DNA of 64,000 nucleotides, from contig CALLUG010000015.1 in the NCBI GenBank assembly GCA_938011315.1, positions 16,818-80,817 on the forward strand, in the 5' to 3' direction. Position numbers and translations under genes: made by a program. The stretch comes from an uncultured Flavobacteriaceae bacterium. GTDB taxonomy: Bacteria; Bacteroidota; Bacteroidia; Flavobacteriales; Flavobacteriaceae. Shown in pieces: positions 9,198 through 18,139 of this stretch; within the stretch, counting starts at the first letter, position 1, and each line of letters opens with the position of its first letter. Below the pieces are notes generated by a model that saw nothing but the letters and a program-made list of their open reading frames with translations, searched no databases and was not told where the DNA came from.

Positions 9198-11594
9198 ATG
9201 ATGAAATCTATTTTAAATAATGTTTCTTTTTTTGAAATAAAAACGTATATAAAACGACATCCAAAACGCCACATTGTCTTAGTCATACTTTTAGTAAGTT
9301 ATTATTTTTGTTTACCAAAGCCATTGTTTAACAACCCCACAGCCACGGTTATTGAAAGCGATACAGGGAAGCTATTAGGGGCTAAAATAGCAAGTAATGG
9401 TCAGTGGCATTTTCCAGCTACAAATCGTATTTCTTATAAATTTGAGTCCTGTATTCTTCACTTTGAAGATCAATATTTTTATACCCATCCTGGTTTTAAT
9501 CCTGTTGCAATACTTAAAGCTATTATTACAAACTTTAAAGCAGGAAAAGTTATTCGAGGTGGTAGCACACTTACACAGCAAGTTATTCGTTTAGCTAGAA
9601 AAGGAAAAAAAAGAACCTATACAGAAAAATTTATAGAACTCATTATGGCTACCCGACTAGAGCTTGGGTATTCCAAAAAAGATATTTTAAATCTATACGC
9701 ATCACAAGCACCTTTTGGCGGCAATGTGGTTGGTATTGATATGGCTGCATGGCGTTATTTTGGGATTCCTGCCAACCAGCTGTCTTGGGCTGAAAATGCT
9801 ACTTTAGCTGTGTTACCTAATGCGCCTTCACTCATTTATCCAGGAAAACACAATGAACGCTTATTACAAAAACGAAATTTGTTATTGCAGAAATTATTAT
9901 ATAACAATGTTATAGATAGTTTAACTTACAAGTTATCCATACAAGAAAACTTACCCCAGAAGCCATATCCACTCCCTCAACTAGCACCTCATTTACTAGA
10001 CAGACTATCCAATACACACACTGGCAAACGACTCATAACAAACATCGATTTTAAACTCCAACAACAAGTTAACGCCATTGTAAAACAAAAACATAGCAGC
10101 TACCAACAAAACGACATACACAATATAGCTGTTATGGTTATGGATATTCGCAGCCGAGAAGTTAAAAGTTATGTAGGAAACACACCTACTGATAAATATC
10201 ACCAAAAAGATGTAGATATTATAATGGCTGGACGTAGCACAGGAAGTGTGTTAAAACCCCTGCTTTATGCAGCTATGATGGACAAAGGAGAACTATTGCC
10301 CCAACAACTCGTTCCTGACATTCCTACTGTTATTGCTGGTTATGCTCCTAAAAATTTTAACGAATCCTATAGCGGTGCTGTCCCCGCCAACAAAGCCCTA
10401 GCACGTTCCTTAAATATTCCTGCAGTAAGATTACTCCAAGACTATGGTATCCAAAGATTTATAGACGAGCTTAACGCTATGAATATCAAAAACATAACGC
10501 ATAATGCTAATCATTATGGTCTTTCCCTAATTCTTGGAGGAGCCGAGGCTAATTTATGGGATTTGTGCAAAACCTATGCTGGTTTAGGCAGCACAGTAAA
10601 TCATTATACAGAAACTTCGAGTCAATATTACACTAATGAATTTACAGAAGAACCACGTTTAATTGCAAATAATCCAGTTCATTTCAAAAAAACAACTTTT
10701 GAAAAACCTATTTATAGCGCCGGAAGCATTTGGGCAACTCTTGAAGCGATGAAAGAAGTAAATCGTCCTGAAGGCGATGAAGCTTGGGAGTTTTATGACT
10801 CAGCTAGAGAGGTTGCTTGGAAAACAGGCACTAGTTTTGGTAATAGAGACGCCTGGGCTATTGGTTTAAACACTAATTATGTTGTAGGAGTTTGGGTAGG
10901 CAACGCCGATGGAGAGGGAAGACCTAAGCTTACTGGATTAAATTATGCTGCCCCTGTATTGTTTGACGTATTTACATTACTCCCTAATTCATCGTGGTTT
11001 GATACTCCTTACGATGATTTACGCAAAGTAACAACTTGCAGTAAAAGTGGTTTTTTGGCTAGTACTATTTGCCCAAAAACAACAGCTAGTATTGTACCTG
11101 CGTTAAGCACTAAAGTTGAGTCTTGCAAATTTCATCAAGTCATACACTTGGATACAAATGAAGCCTATCAAGTCGATGCTTCTTGTTGGGATACCAATCA
11201 AATGATTCATAAACCTTGGTTTATATTACCTACACTACAAGCCCATTATTATAAAAACTACCATTCTAACTATAAAATCCCGCCCGCTTTTCATCATAGT
11301 TGCTCTAACGAAACTATCAATCCTCTAGCCTTTATATTTCCTAAAGAAAATAGTGATGTGTATTTGCCTAAGGGATTTAGTGGCAACACTAATGAACTCA
11401 TTTTAAAGATAGCCCATAGCATCCCAAAAACTAAAATACACTGGTACATTAATAATATCTACATCACTACAACTCAACAATTTCACGAAATCCCTATCCA
11501 TCCTAAACCTGGCAAACATATTATTACGGTAATTGATGAGCACGGTAACAATCTTACTCGTAATATTACTATCAAAAAAGAAGATAAACTTTAA
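9198..11594 (+). CDS. pbpC: Penicillin-binding protein 1C
   Basis: 798 residues; bifunctional peptidoglycan glycosyltransferase/transpeptidase. One N-terminal membrane anchor (about residues 25-42) precedes a GT51 domain with catalytic Glu90 in FEDQYFYTHPG and the motif RGGSTLTQQVIR. The transpeptidase motifs are SVLK (S350-K353), SLN (404-406) and KTGTS (from K542). The last ~100 residues resemble the PBP1C-specific C-terminal beta domain. It may start at M1 or M2 (9201). It lies directly downstream of the alpha-2-macroglobulin gene, so the pair is probably cotranscribed and ends at the terminator at 11687. Confidence 0.95.
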   Translation: MMKSILNNVSFFEIKTYIKRHPKRHIVLVILLVSYYFCLPKPLFNNPTATVIESDTGKLLGAKIASNGQWHFPATNRISYKFESCILHFEDQYFYTHPGFNPVAILKAIITNFKAGKVIRGGSTLTQQVIRLARKGKKRTYTEKFIELIMATRLELGYSKKDILNLYASQAPFGGNVVGIDMAAWRYFGIPANQLSWAENATLAVLPNAPSLIYPGKHNERLLQKRNLLLQKLLYNNVIDSLTYKLSIQENLPQKPYPLPQLAPHLLDRLSNTHTGKRLITNIDFKLQQQVNAIVKQKHSSYQQNDIHNIAVMVMDIRSREVKSYVGNTPTDKYHQKDVDIIMAGRSTGSVLKPLLYAAMMDKGELLPQQLVPDIPTVIAGYAPKNFNESYSGAVPANKALARSLNIPAVRLLQDYGIQRFIDELNAMNIKNITHNANHYGLSLILGGAEANLWDLCKTYAGLGSTVNHYTETSSQYYTNEFTEEPRLIANNPVHFKKTTFEKPIYSAGSIWATLEAMKEVNRPEGDEAWEFYDSAREVAWKTGTSFGNRDAWAIGLNTNYVVGVWVGNADGEGRPKLTGLNYAAPVLFDVFTLLPNSSWFDTPYDDLRKVTTCSKSGFLASTICPKTTASIVPALSTKVESCKFHQVIHLDTNEAYQVDASCWDTNQMIHKPWFILPTLQAHYYKNYHSNYKIPPAFHHSCSNETINPLAFIFPKENSDVYLPKGFSGNTNELILKIAHSIPKTKIHWYINNIYITTTQQFHEIPIHPKPGKHIITVIDEHGNNLTRNITIKKEDKL

Positions 11595-11686
11595 CTAAGA
11601 CACTGTTTTTTTTGAAGTCATTTAAATCTTGGACTTGTATAAACTATCTAAAGAGGTTTTGGATTCACAAGATAGCTAGAAAACAA

Positions 11687-11720
11687 AAAAAGGGTCTTAG
11701 TTTTATAAACAACCCTTTTT
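11687..11720 (+). terminator. Rho-independent terminator after pbpC
   Basis: A 9-bp stem AAAAAGGGT / ACCCTTTTT with a 16-nt loop, the 3' arm ending in five T. It lies ~95 bp beyond the pbpC stop codon and ahead of the repeat element at 11807. Confidence 0.6.
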
Positions 11721-11806
11721 ACTAACCAACCAAAAATATAGTTTTCTTATTTTTAGATAAGTTTAAACTACAGCTAAAAACATCAATTATTATACCCATT
11801 CCACCT

Positions 11807-11910
11807 TACACCAATTATGACTCAAAATAAGCTATATCATTCGTTTCTATTACCTCCATATCAACTATGTTTCAAATTAGTTATAACTCATTTTAAATAA
11901 CCATTGATAT
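11807..11910. repeat. MITE-like inverted-repeat element, copy 2
   Basis: About 104 bp between pbpC and the SPFH gene. The left tip TACACCAATT leads into TCAAAATAAGCTATAT and the shared inner motif ATTCGTTTCTAT; the right arm TCATTTTAAATAACCATTGA is its imperfect inverted copy. Together with the terminator at 11687 and the promoter at 11959 this accounts for most of the 402-bp non-coding gap. Confidence 0.6.
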
Positions 11911-11958
11911 TATTTTTTATTCATTATCTCTAAAATTATTTTTTTAATAAAAAAATAA

Positions 11959-11966
11959 TATATTTG
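11959..11966 (+). promoter_or_regulatory. -7 box for the SPFH cluster
   Basis: TATATTTG matches TAnnTTTG exactly, 30 bp upstream of the ATG at 11997. The -33 region is T-rich without a clear TTTG. Confidence 0.6.
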
Positions 11967-11996
11967 TAATATCATTTTAATATCAAAATAAAATAC

Positions 11997-12857
11997 ATGA
12001 AAGAAGAAAAACACAGTGTTCCTGCAAATGGCTATCTTATGCTTTTTATATTCTTTAGTCTGTTTATAACAAGCATTGTACTAATTATTATAAGCAAAAA
12101 CCCTAAATATCTTTTGCTTTTTCCTTTTATACTGTCAATTACCCCTGGGTTTATTATGTTACAACCCAACAATTCTAGAGTTTTACTCCTGTTTGGCAAA
12201 TATGTAGGGACTATCAAAAAAAATGGCTTTTATTGGGTAAACCCATTCTATTCAAAAAAGAAAATTTCGCTTAGAGCACGTAATTTTGATAGCGAACGCC
12301 TAAAGGTAAACGATAAATTAGGCAACCCTGTTATGATAAGTACCATACTTGTATGGCGAGTTAAAGACACTTATAAGGCTGCCTTTGACGTTGATAATTA
12401 CGAAAATTTTGTGCGTGTACAAACAGATGCCGCAGTGCGTAAACTAGCAAGTATGTATCCTTACGATAATTTTGCCGACGAAGGACATGCCGAAGACATT
12501 ACATTACGCTCTAGTGTTAACGATGTTAGCGAAGCTTTAGAGAAAGAAATAGACGAACGTTTATCTATCGCAGGAATAGAAGTCTTAGAGGCTAGAATTG
12601 GGTATCTAGCTTATGCTCAAGAAATTGCCAACGCCATGCTAAAACGACAACAGGCAACCGCCATTATTGCTGCAAGACATAAAATTGTTGAAGGTGCTGT
12701 AAGTATGGTAGAAATGGCTCTAGAGGCCCTTAGCAAAAAACAAATTGTAGATCTAGACGAAGAACGAAAAGCTGCCATGGTAAGTAACCTAATGGTTATT
12801 TTATGCGGCGATAAAGAAGCATCTCCCGTTATTAACTCAGGTACTTTAAATCATTAA
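11997..12857 (+). CDS. SPFH/Band 7 domain membrane protein
   Basis: 286 residues. Two closely spaced hydrophobic segments (about residues 12-32 and 37-55) precede an SPFH/Band 7 domain that contains VLLLFGKYVGTIKKNGFYW, KISLRARNFD and the helical AQEIANAMLKRQQA. SPFH proteins form oligomeric membrane scaffolds of the stomatin, flotillin and HflK/C type. This one is short and lacks a flotillin tail. It heads a run of four same-strand genes ending with a ribbon-helix-helix protein. Specific function unknown. Confidence 0.88.
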   Translation: MKEEKHSVPANGYLMLFIFFSLFITSIVLIIISKNPKYLLLFPFILSITPGFIMLQPNNSRVLLLFGKYVGTIKKNGFYWVNPFYSKKKISLRARNFDSERLKVNDKLGNPVMISTILVWRVKDTYKAAFDVDNYENFVRVQTDAAVRKLASMYPYDNFADEGHAEDITLRSSVNDVSEALEKEIDERLSIAGIEVLEARIGYLAYAQEIANAMLKRQQATAIIAARHKIVEGAVSMVEMALEALSKKQIVDLDEERKAAMVSNLMVILCGDKEASPVINSGTLNH

Positions 12858-12896
12858 AAAAGAAAACCCTAAATCGATATAATAATATATAAAAAA

Positions 12897-13391
12897 ATGG
12901 GAAGACCCAAATTAAAAATCCCTTTTCAGCCTATAGACTACGCTATAGAACTACTATCCATAAGTCTCCTTTTATCAATGTGGCTATACATTATTACAGA
13001 GTATGACAGTTTGCCTCAAATTATAGCCTCTCATTTTAATGCAAAAGGAGATGCAGATGCTTATGCCAGTAAATCGACAATTTGGCTACTCCCTAGTATT
13101 GTTACGGTACTCTATGTCGGGCTATTTATTTTAAACAAATACCCACATTTACATAATTATATGGTAAATATAACCGAAGAAAATGCTTTCAAAAATTATA
13201 GCTTTAGTACACGAATGTTACGCATAGTCAACTTTTTTTGTGTACTATTGTTTGCTTATATTGTTTATGCAGAAATTCAATTTTCAAAAGGAATTATACA
13301 CTCACTAGGAACGTGGTTATTTCCATCTATAATGATCTTAAGTGTAATTTCTATAATCGTATTCATTTATTTTCAACAAAAACACAACTAA
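12897..13391 (+). CDS. DUF1648 domain membrane protein
   Basis: 164 residues with four predicted membrane helices (about 18-35, 60-80, 108-126 and 138-158). The periplasmic loop after helix 1, LPQIIASHFNAKGDADAYASK, matches the DUF1648 pattern LPxxIPxHFnxxGxxDxxxsK (here shown in full length only as a span of residues 38-58), which is also the N-terminal module of SdpI-type immunity proteins. The SdpI C-terminal part is absent, so an immunity role is not implied. It lies 39 bp after the SPFH gene and 3 bp before the hydrolase gene, which indicates one operon. Function unknown. Confidence 0.8.
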   Translation: MGRPKLKIPFQPIDYAIELLSISLLLSMWLYIITEYDSLPQIIASHFNAKGDADAYASKSTIWLLPSIVTVLYVGLFILNKYPHLHNYMVNITEENAFKNYSFSTRMLRIVNFFCVLLFAYIVYAEIQFSKGIIHSLGTWLFPSIMILSVISIIVFIYFQQKHN

Positions 13392-13394
13392 TTT

Positions 13395-14330
13395 ATGACA
13401 TTCAAATTTATCCTATTTTTCAATCTGATTAGCCTTTCTGTTTTAGCACAAAACACTATCCAAACAGAAGAAATGTTCCTGTTTAACGACAGCATACAAC
13501 TCCCTGGTACGCTAAGTTATACCAAAACCTCTAAGGCACAACCCTTAGTCATTTTTGTTCACGGCTCTGGAAACGTAGACAGAAATGGTAACCAAGGTCA
13601 GTTTGTTAATGCAAACTATATTAAGCAACTCTCTCAAGCACTAAACAAAAACAATATTGCTGTTTATCGTTACGATAAAAGAACAGCAACACAACAAAAT
13701 ATTAAATTTTTACTAAAAGGAATCAAAATAGAAGCCTTTGTTGAAGATGTACAGGTTGCTATAACTCATTTTAAAGACGATAAGCGTTTTTCCGAAATTA
13801 TATTACTCGGGCATAGTCAGGGGGCACTAGTCGCCATGCTTGCAATCACTACAGACGTAAAAAAGTATATCTCTTTAGCAGGGCCATCAAGACCCATTGA
13901 TGAGGTAATGAGCTCGCAACTAAGAGCTCAAAGCGGAGATGCTACTGGCAAGCTCATAGAAGCGCATTTTAATGAGCTTAAAACGACGGGAACTATTGCT
14001 AATGTAAACCCTAATCTTTTGAATTTATTTAACCCAGCTAATCAAATTTTTTTTAAATCTTGGATGAGTTATACCCCCAAAGAACGTATCAAAACTCTAA
14101 CAATACCTACACTTATTCTTAACGGCACAAAAGATTTGCAGGTTTCTACACAAGCTGCTACAGAATTGCATAATGCCAATCCAAAAACAACGTTGGTACT
14201 TATAGAAAATATGAATCACGTCTTAAAAACCATTTTAAACGATACAGACAATACAGCATCTTACAGTTCGTCAAAGTTTCCTATATCGGCTAAGCTTGTT
14301 GAAGAAATTACAACATTTATAACACAATAA
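13395..14330 (+). CDS. Secreted alpha/beta hydrolase
   Basis: 311 residues. A Sec signal peptide (about residues 1-18, ending VLA before QNT) directs it to the periplasm. The core has the oxyanion-hole motif FVHGSG, the nucleophile elbow GHSQGA, an acid candidate in LNGTKDLQV and the catalytic histidine in ENMNHVL, so the Ser-Asp-His triad is complete. It resembles the serine aminopeptidase S33/dienelactone hydrolase-like group annotated as alpha/beta hydrolase. The substrate cannot be read from sequence. Its stop codon overlaps the start of the next gene (TAATG), implying translational coupling. Confidence 0.85.
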   Translation: MTFKFILFFNLISLSVLAQNTIQTEEMFLFNDSIQLPGTLSYTKTSKAQPLVIFVHGSGNVDRNGNQGQFVNANYIKQLSQALNKNNIAVYRYDKRTATQQNIKFLLKGIKIEAFVEDVQVAITHFKDDKRFSEIILLGHSQGALVAMLAITTDVKKYISLAGPSRPIDEVMSSQLRAQSGDATGKLIEAHFNELKTTGTIANVNPNLLNLFNPANQIFFKSWMSYTPKERIKTLTIPTLILNGTKDLQVSTQAATELHNANPKTTLVLIENMNHVLKTILNDTDNTASYSSSKFPISAKLVEEITTFITQ

Positions 14331-14509
14331 TGGCAAAGAAAAAAGCATTTGCATTACGCATTAATGAAGATATGCTTAAAACTATTGAAACATGGGCTTC
14401 AGACGAATTTAGGAGTACCAACGGACAAATAGAATGGATGCTTATGCAAAGTCTTAAACAGTATAACAAGCACATAAAAAAAGACACAAAAACAGACCCT
14501 ATGCCGTAA
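14330..14509 (+). CDS. Small Arc-family ribbon-helix-helix protein
   Basis: 59 residues beginning MAKKKAFALRINEDML. The pattern of a short basic strand (KAFALRI) followed by two helices (NEDMLKTIETWASDEF and TNGQIEWMLMQSLKQY) is the Arc/MetJ ribbon-helix-helix fold, a dimeric DNA-binding module. The start ATG shares its A with the stop codon of the hydrolase gene, so it is translationally coupled to that gene. Similar small Arc-like proteins occur beside SPFH genes in other flavobacteria, as far as I recall. It is a candidate autoregulator of this cluster; that role is inferred. Confidence 0.8.
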   Translation: MAKKKAFALRINEDMLKTIETWASDEFRSTNGQIEWMLMQSLKQYNKHIKKDTKTDPMP

Positions 14510-14537
14510 TCTATTTTTTTGGTGTACTCTTTATTTA

Positions 14538-14615
14538 TACCAATGATTGCTCAAAATCCTTTGTCAATCTTCCTCATTTATGTCTTATTCATTAATTTAG
14601 TTGCTTAAAACATCT
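14538..14615. repeat. Degenerate MITE-like remnant
   Basis: The left tip TACCAATGATTGCTCAAAAT resembles the terminal arm of the repeat family at 823, 11807 and 53002. The right arm is only faintly recognisable (TTGCTTAAAAC), so this is at best a decayed copy between the RHH gene and the DUF819 gene. Confidence 0.3.
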
Positions 14616-14638
14616 AGTCAACTATACACATCAAGCTT

Positions 14639-15949
14639 ATGAGTCACACACCTTTATTTACAGACGACACTATTGTGTTTGGATTACTTATGGTATCTTT
14701 AGGTTTTATTTTTTATACCGACAGCTTAAAAACTGGTTTTTGGCGTAAATTTTATAATATTGTTCCTAGCCTATTTATGGCATATCTTATCCCTGCAATA
14801 TTTACTACCACGGGGCTAATTGCTCCAGAGTGGGAAACCACAACAAATTCAGGGCAAGTTGTTTCGCATAGCTCAAGTCTATATTATATTGCTAGTCGTT
14901 ACTTGCTTCCTGCTGCGCTAGTATTAATGACACTCAGTATTGATCTAAAAGGCGTTTTTAATTTAGGTTGGAAGGCTTTAATCTTGTTTTTTACAGGAAC
15001 TATAGGGATTTTAATTGGAGGACCAATTGCGATATTAATTATTTCTGCAATCTCACCACAAACCCTTGGAGGTATAGGGCCCGATGCCGTATGGCGAGGA
15101 CTGTCTACACTAGCTGGAAGTTGGATTGGCGGCGGTGCTAACCAAACTGCAATGCTAGAAATTTATGGATACAACCAAAAATTATACGGCAGTATGGTTT
15201 TTGTAGATATTGTTATTGCAAATGTTTGGATGGCAGTTTTACTCATTGGAATAGGCAAGCGCAAAAAAATTAATAGTTGGTTAAAGGCCGACACCTCTTC
15301 TATAGACGCTTTAAAACAAACAGTCTCTACATTTACAAAAAAAGTAAAGCGAAATCCCTCGCTAACAGATATCATGATTATTGCTGCTATAGCCTTTGGG
15401 AGTGTTAGCTTTGCCCACTTAGGCGCCAATACATTAGCTCCTTATTTTGATGATACTGTAGCAAATATTACTTCTGCTACAACTAGAAATACACTTACCT
15501 TTTTGAGTTCTAAGTTTTTTTGGATGATTAGCATTGCTACCATTATTGCTATTTTATTGTCGTTTACTAAAGCAAAAAACTATGAAGGTGCTGGTGCTAG
15601 TAAGTTTGGAAGTGTTTTTATTTACATATTAGTTACTACAATAGGAATGAAAATGGATTTATCATCATTGCTTAACAATGTTGGATTAATCGCTATTGGA
15701 GCTATTTGGATGAGCATACACGCTTTATTACTTATTGTTGTTGCAAAACTTATTAAAGCCCCGTATTTCTTTTTAGCTGTAGGTAGCCAAGCCAACGTAG
15801 GAGGTGCCGCTTCTGCTCCTATAGTTGCCTCTGCATTTCATCCGTCTTTAGCTACAGTGGGGGTTTTGTTGGCTGTATTTGGTTATGCTATTGGTACTGT
15901 TGCCGCTATTGGTTGTACTATATTAATGCAATTAGCCTCTGGAGCTTAA
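14639..15949 (+). CDS. DUF819 family integral membrane protein (YjcL-like)
   Basis: 436 residues, strongly hydrophobic, with about ten to twelve membrane helices. Glycine-rich segments GTIGILIGGPIA, LAGSWIGGGANQTAM and SQANVGGAASAPIVASAF repeat the same two-half architecture seen in DUF819 proteins such as Bacillus YjcL, distant relatives of bile-acid and malate/sodium-type carriers. Substrate unknown. Probably transcribed alone; the preceding gene ends 129 bp upstream and the next starts 73 bp downstream. Confidence 0.85.
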   Translation: MSHTPLFTDDTIVFGLLMVSLGFIFYTDSLKTGFWRKFYNIVPSLFMAYLIPAIFTTTGLIAPEWETTTNSGQVVSHSSSLYYIASRYLLPAALVLMTLSIDLKGVFNLGWKALILFFTGTIGILIGGPIAILIISAISPQTLGGIGPDAVWRGLSTLAGSWIGGGANQTAMLEIYGYNQKLYGSMVFVDIVIANVWMAVLLIGIGKRKKINSWLKADTSSIDALKQTVSTFTKKVKRNPSLTDIMIIAAIAFGSVSFAHLGANTLAPYFDDTVANITSATTRNTLTFLSSKFFWMISIATIIAILLSFTKAKNYEGAGASKFGSVFIYILVTTIGMKMDLSSLLNNVGLIAIGAIWMSIHALLLIVVAKLIKAPYFFLAVGSQANVGGAASAPIVASAFHPSLATVGVLLAVFGYAIGTVAAIGCTILMQLASGA

Positions 15950-16022
15950 CAAGTTTATTCTATTTTTTAAATTTTTATTCTTCTATTTTTTATATGATAT
16001 TTGCCTGCTTAATTTTTTTTAT

Positions 16023-16736
16023 ATGAAACGTATACCAATTCTTTTTTTTGTTTTATCCTTGCTTCTTTCTTGTAAAGCACCTGAACCAGATTTAGTTGTA
16101 AAAGGGACTATTAAAGATTTGAACAAAGGCGTTTTATACCTTAAGCAGCTTCAAGATACTCTGCTAGTAACCTTAGACTCTGCAGTAGTTAATGGAACAT
16201 CACAACAGTTTACATTGCAAACAGCTCTAAGCGAGCCTGAAATGTTGTATTTGGTTTTAAATGATAAGAGCAATACCGCACAAGCCATCAGCTTTTTTGC
16301 AGATAAGGGTGTTACAGAAATTAATAGCAGCTTAAAACAATTTGTGGCAGACGCTAATATTAAAGGATCCAAGTTACACAAGCAATTTGAGGCCTTTAAT
16401 AAGGTAAAGTCAAGGTTTAATAATCAAAATCTAGAATTAATACAAGAGCGTTTTTATGCTTTAAAAAATAATGATACTAGCGCAATAAATCGTATTAACA
16501 AAAAGTCCGATCGTATTATAAAAAACAAATATCTTTTTGCTGTAAACTTTGCTATTAATCATAAGGATAGTCAAATTGCACCTTATATTGCCCTATCTGA
16601 AATCTATAAGGCTAACATCAAATACTTAGATACCATTTACAAGGCTTTGCCTAGCGACATTTCTAACTCTAAGTATGGTAAATCTTTATACCAATTTATT
16701 ACAGAAAGAAAAGCTAGGTCTGAGTCTCAATTGTAA
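16023..16736 (+). CDS. DUF4369 lipoprotein
   Basis: 237 residues. The signal ends LLLSC with Cys17 as the lipidation site. The segment VVKGTIKDLNKGVLYLKQL, then LDSAVVNG and LSEPEMLYLVL, is the DUF4369 beta domain, which in Bacteroidota usually sits in front of a TlpA-type thioredoxin domain. Here no thioredoxin domain or CxxC motif follows; the C-terminal half is lysine-rich and helical. It may bind a small molecule or partner at the periplasmic face. Ends just before the bidirectional terminator at 16799. Confidence 0.82.
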   Translation: MKRIPILFFVLSLLLSCKAPEPDLVVKGTIKDLNKGVLYLKQLQDTLLVTLDSAVVNGTSQQFTLQTALSEPEMLYLVLNDKSNTAQAISFFADKGVTEINSSLKQFVADANIKGSKLHKQFEAFNKVKSRFNNQNLELIQERFYALKNNDTSAINRINKKSDRIIKNKYLFAVNFAINHKDSQIAPYIALSEIYKANIKYLDTIYKALPSDISNSKYGKSLYQFITERKARSESQL

Positions 16737-16750
16737 TACCAATTGGTATA
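16737..16750. repeat. Fused repeat tips (ATACCAATTGGTAT)
   Basis: A perfect 14-bp palindrome made of the two terminal tips (ATACCAATT and AATTGGTAT) of the dispersed inverted-repeat family with no interior. It immediately follows the stop codon of the DUF4369 gene. It could be the scar left by loss of an element. Confidence 0.35.
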
Positions 16751-16798
16751 AACATGATTTGTTAAGTAAAAGCATAAGATAGACGTTTGTTATCAATC

Positions 16799-16828
16799 AA
16801 AAAACCCTACTTAAGGCAGGGTTTTTTT
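16799..16828. terminator. Bidirectional rho-independent terminator
   Basis: Stem AAAAAACCCT / AGGGTTTTTT with a 9-nt loop, flanked by A and T runs on both sides. It separates the plus-strand DUF4369 gene from the minus-strand gene ending at 16866 and can serve both. Confidence 0.85.
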
Positions 16829-16865
16829 AGTGTTTTAAATTGTTTTATACGTGCGTTTACGGTTT

Positions 16866-17132
16866 TTACAATGTATTTATTTTTTCAATTAAGGCGTGTG
16901 CTTTTTGCTCTAATTCGTTATTAATCGCTTTAAAGTGCGTGTTTTTATTTTCTACATCTTTATCATTAACCTTAGCAATTAAATCGTCAAAAGTAGCAAT
17001 AGCTTCATCAATAATAGCTTCGCTATCTTTAGTGCCTTTATCGGTGTTAGCATATTCCCAAATGTATACAGCCTCAATAATATCTCCTAATACGTAATTA
17101 ATATCTTTTTTAAGGTTTTTAATACTTCCCAT
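16866..17132 (-). CDS. Conserved small hypothetical protein
   Basis: 88 residues from the ATG at 17132 (MGSIKNLKKDINYVLGDI); the frame extends to 17165, but the extra residues would cover the -7 box at 17153. The protein is acidic and helical (IIDEAIATFDDLIAKV, ELEQKAHALIEKI) and has no signal peptide or membrane segment. I do not recognise a named domain. Similar short proteins appear in flavobacterial genomes near manA. It lies 35 bp after manA with its own promoter and ends at the terminator at 16799. Confidence 0.7.
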   Translation of the reverse strand: MGSIKNLKKDINYVLGDIIEAVYIWEYANTDKGTKDSEAIIDEAIATFDDLIAKVNDKDVENKNTHFKAINNELEQKAHALIEKINTL

Positions 17133-17152
17133 ATTTATAAATTTAATTTGCA

Positions 17153-17160
17153 CAAAATTA
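17153..17160 (-). promoter_or_regulatory. -7 box for the small gene at 16866-17132
   Basis: Minus strand TAATTTTG matches TAnnTTTG, 20 bp upstream of the chosen ATG and just past the manA stop codon. Confidence 0.5.
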
Positions 17161-17167
17161 CACAATT

Positions 17168-18139
17168 TTACACATAAACCTCTAAAAGTTTCGCATTCTT
17201 TGCGCTAATAGTAAAGCTCTTAAGTATCGCTGGCACTAGTACCGTTTCTCCTTTTACTATCGTAACTATTTTGCTTGGACTTGTAATGCTTGCTTGACCT
17301 TCTACACAGATATAAATTAAAAATGAATCGTGAGTATTTATTTTAGTCAACGTTGTATCTAAATCGATATAGTTTGTTGTAAAATACGGACAACTTAGCA
17401 TTGTGTTATAATTATTTTTTTGTTTAGAATATTGTATTCTAAAATTATCTTGCATATCAAAATTTATAGCTTCAATAGCCAAATCGTTATGCAACTCTCT
17501 CTCATTACCCTGAGCATCTACTCTATTCCAGTCATGCACACGGTAGGTAACATCGCTAGTTTGTTGTATTTCAGCCAACAGTACCCCAGCGCCTATAGCG
17601 TGGATACGACCAGCCTCAATAAAATAGGTGTCGCCCGATGTCACTTTATCAAAATTTAACAGCGATGTAAGTGTTTCTTGCTCTAAGTGTTTTAGGTAGG
17701 TTTTGGGCGTTATCTTTTTATTAAAGCCCACTATTAGCTTAGCTTTAGGATCAGCTTGCATAACGTACCACATTTCTGTTTTCCCAAAAGATTTGTGTCG
17801 TTTTTTTGCTAGTTCATTATCAGGATGTAATTGTACCGATAAATCTGCTTTAGCATCTATAAATTTTATGAGTAAGGGAAACTTGGCCCCAAATACTTTA
17901 TAATTTTTATCCCCTACGAGATGGTCTTTAAATTGTTTTAGTAGGCTTTTAAGCGATTTTCCCTTTAAGTGTCCATTAGTGACCAATGATACATTATGGT
18001 CTACATCACTAATTTCCCAACTTTCGCCTACGTTTTGAGCATTTGTGGTTTTGTTTAAAATTAATTTCAATTTTTCGCCACCCCAAATTTTGGTTTTAAG
18101 TATCGGTCTAAATTTTATTGGATAGTCCAAAGTTTGCAT
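17168..18139 (-). CDS. manA: Mannose-6-phosphate isomerase, class I
   Basis: 323 residues; interconverts mannose-6-phosphate and fructose-6-phosphate, feeding GDP-mannose synthesis and mannose use. The zinc-site motifs of the cupin-type enzyme are present: SVQLHPD, GKTEMWYV (Glu ligand) and the active-site stretch EAGRIHAIGAGVLLAEIQQ followed by TYRVHDW. The size matches the short Bacillus-type enzymes rather than the ~400-residue E. coli form. Its start codon overlaps the stop of the upstream PTPS-like gene by one base, so the two are translationally coupled. Confidence 0.93.
   Translation of the reverse strand: MQTLDYPIKFRPILKTKIWGGEKLKLILNKTTNAQNVGESWEISDVDHNVSLVTNGHLKGKSLKSLLKQFKDHLVGDKNYKVFGAKFPLLIKFIDAKADLSVQLHPDNELAKKRHKSFGKTEMWYVMQADPKAKLIVGFNKKITPKTYLKHLEQETLTSLLNFDKVTSGDTYFIEAGRIHAIGAGVLLAEIQQTSDVTYRVHDWNRVDAQGNERELHNDLAIEAINFDMQDNFRIQYSKQKNNYNTMLSCPYFTTNYIDLDTTLTKINTHDSFLIYICVEGQASITSPSKIVTIVKGETVLVPAILKSFTISAKNAKLLEVYV

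Noticed and set aside
12897..13391. SdpI-type toxin immunity protein
   Set aside because: Only the DUF1648 part is present; the SdpI C-terminal domain and any toxin gene are missing.
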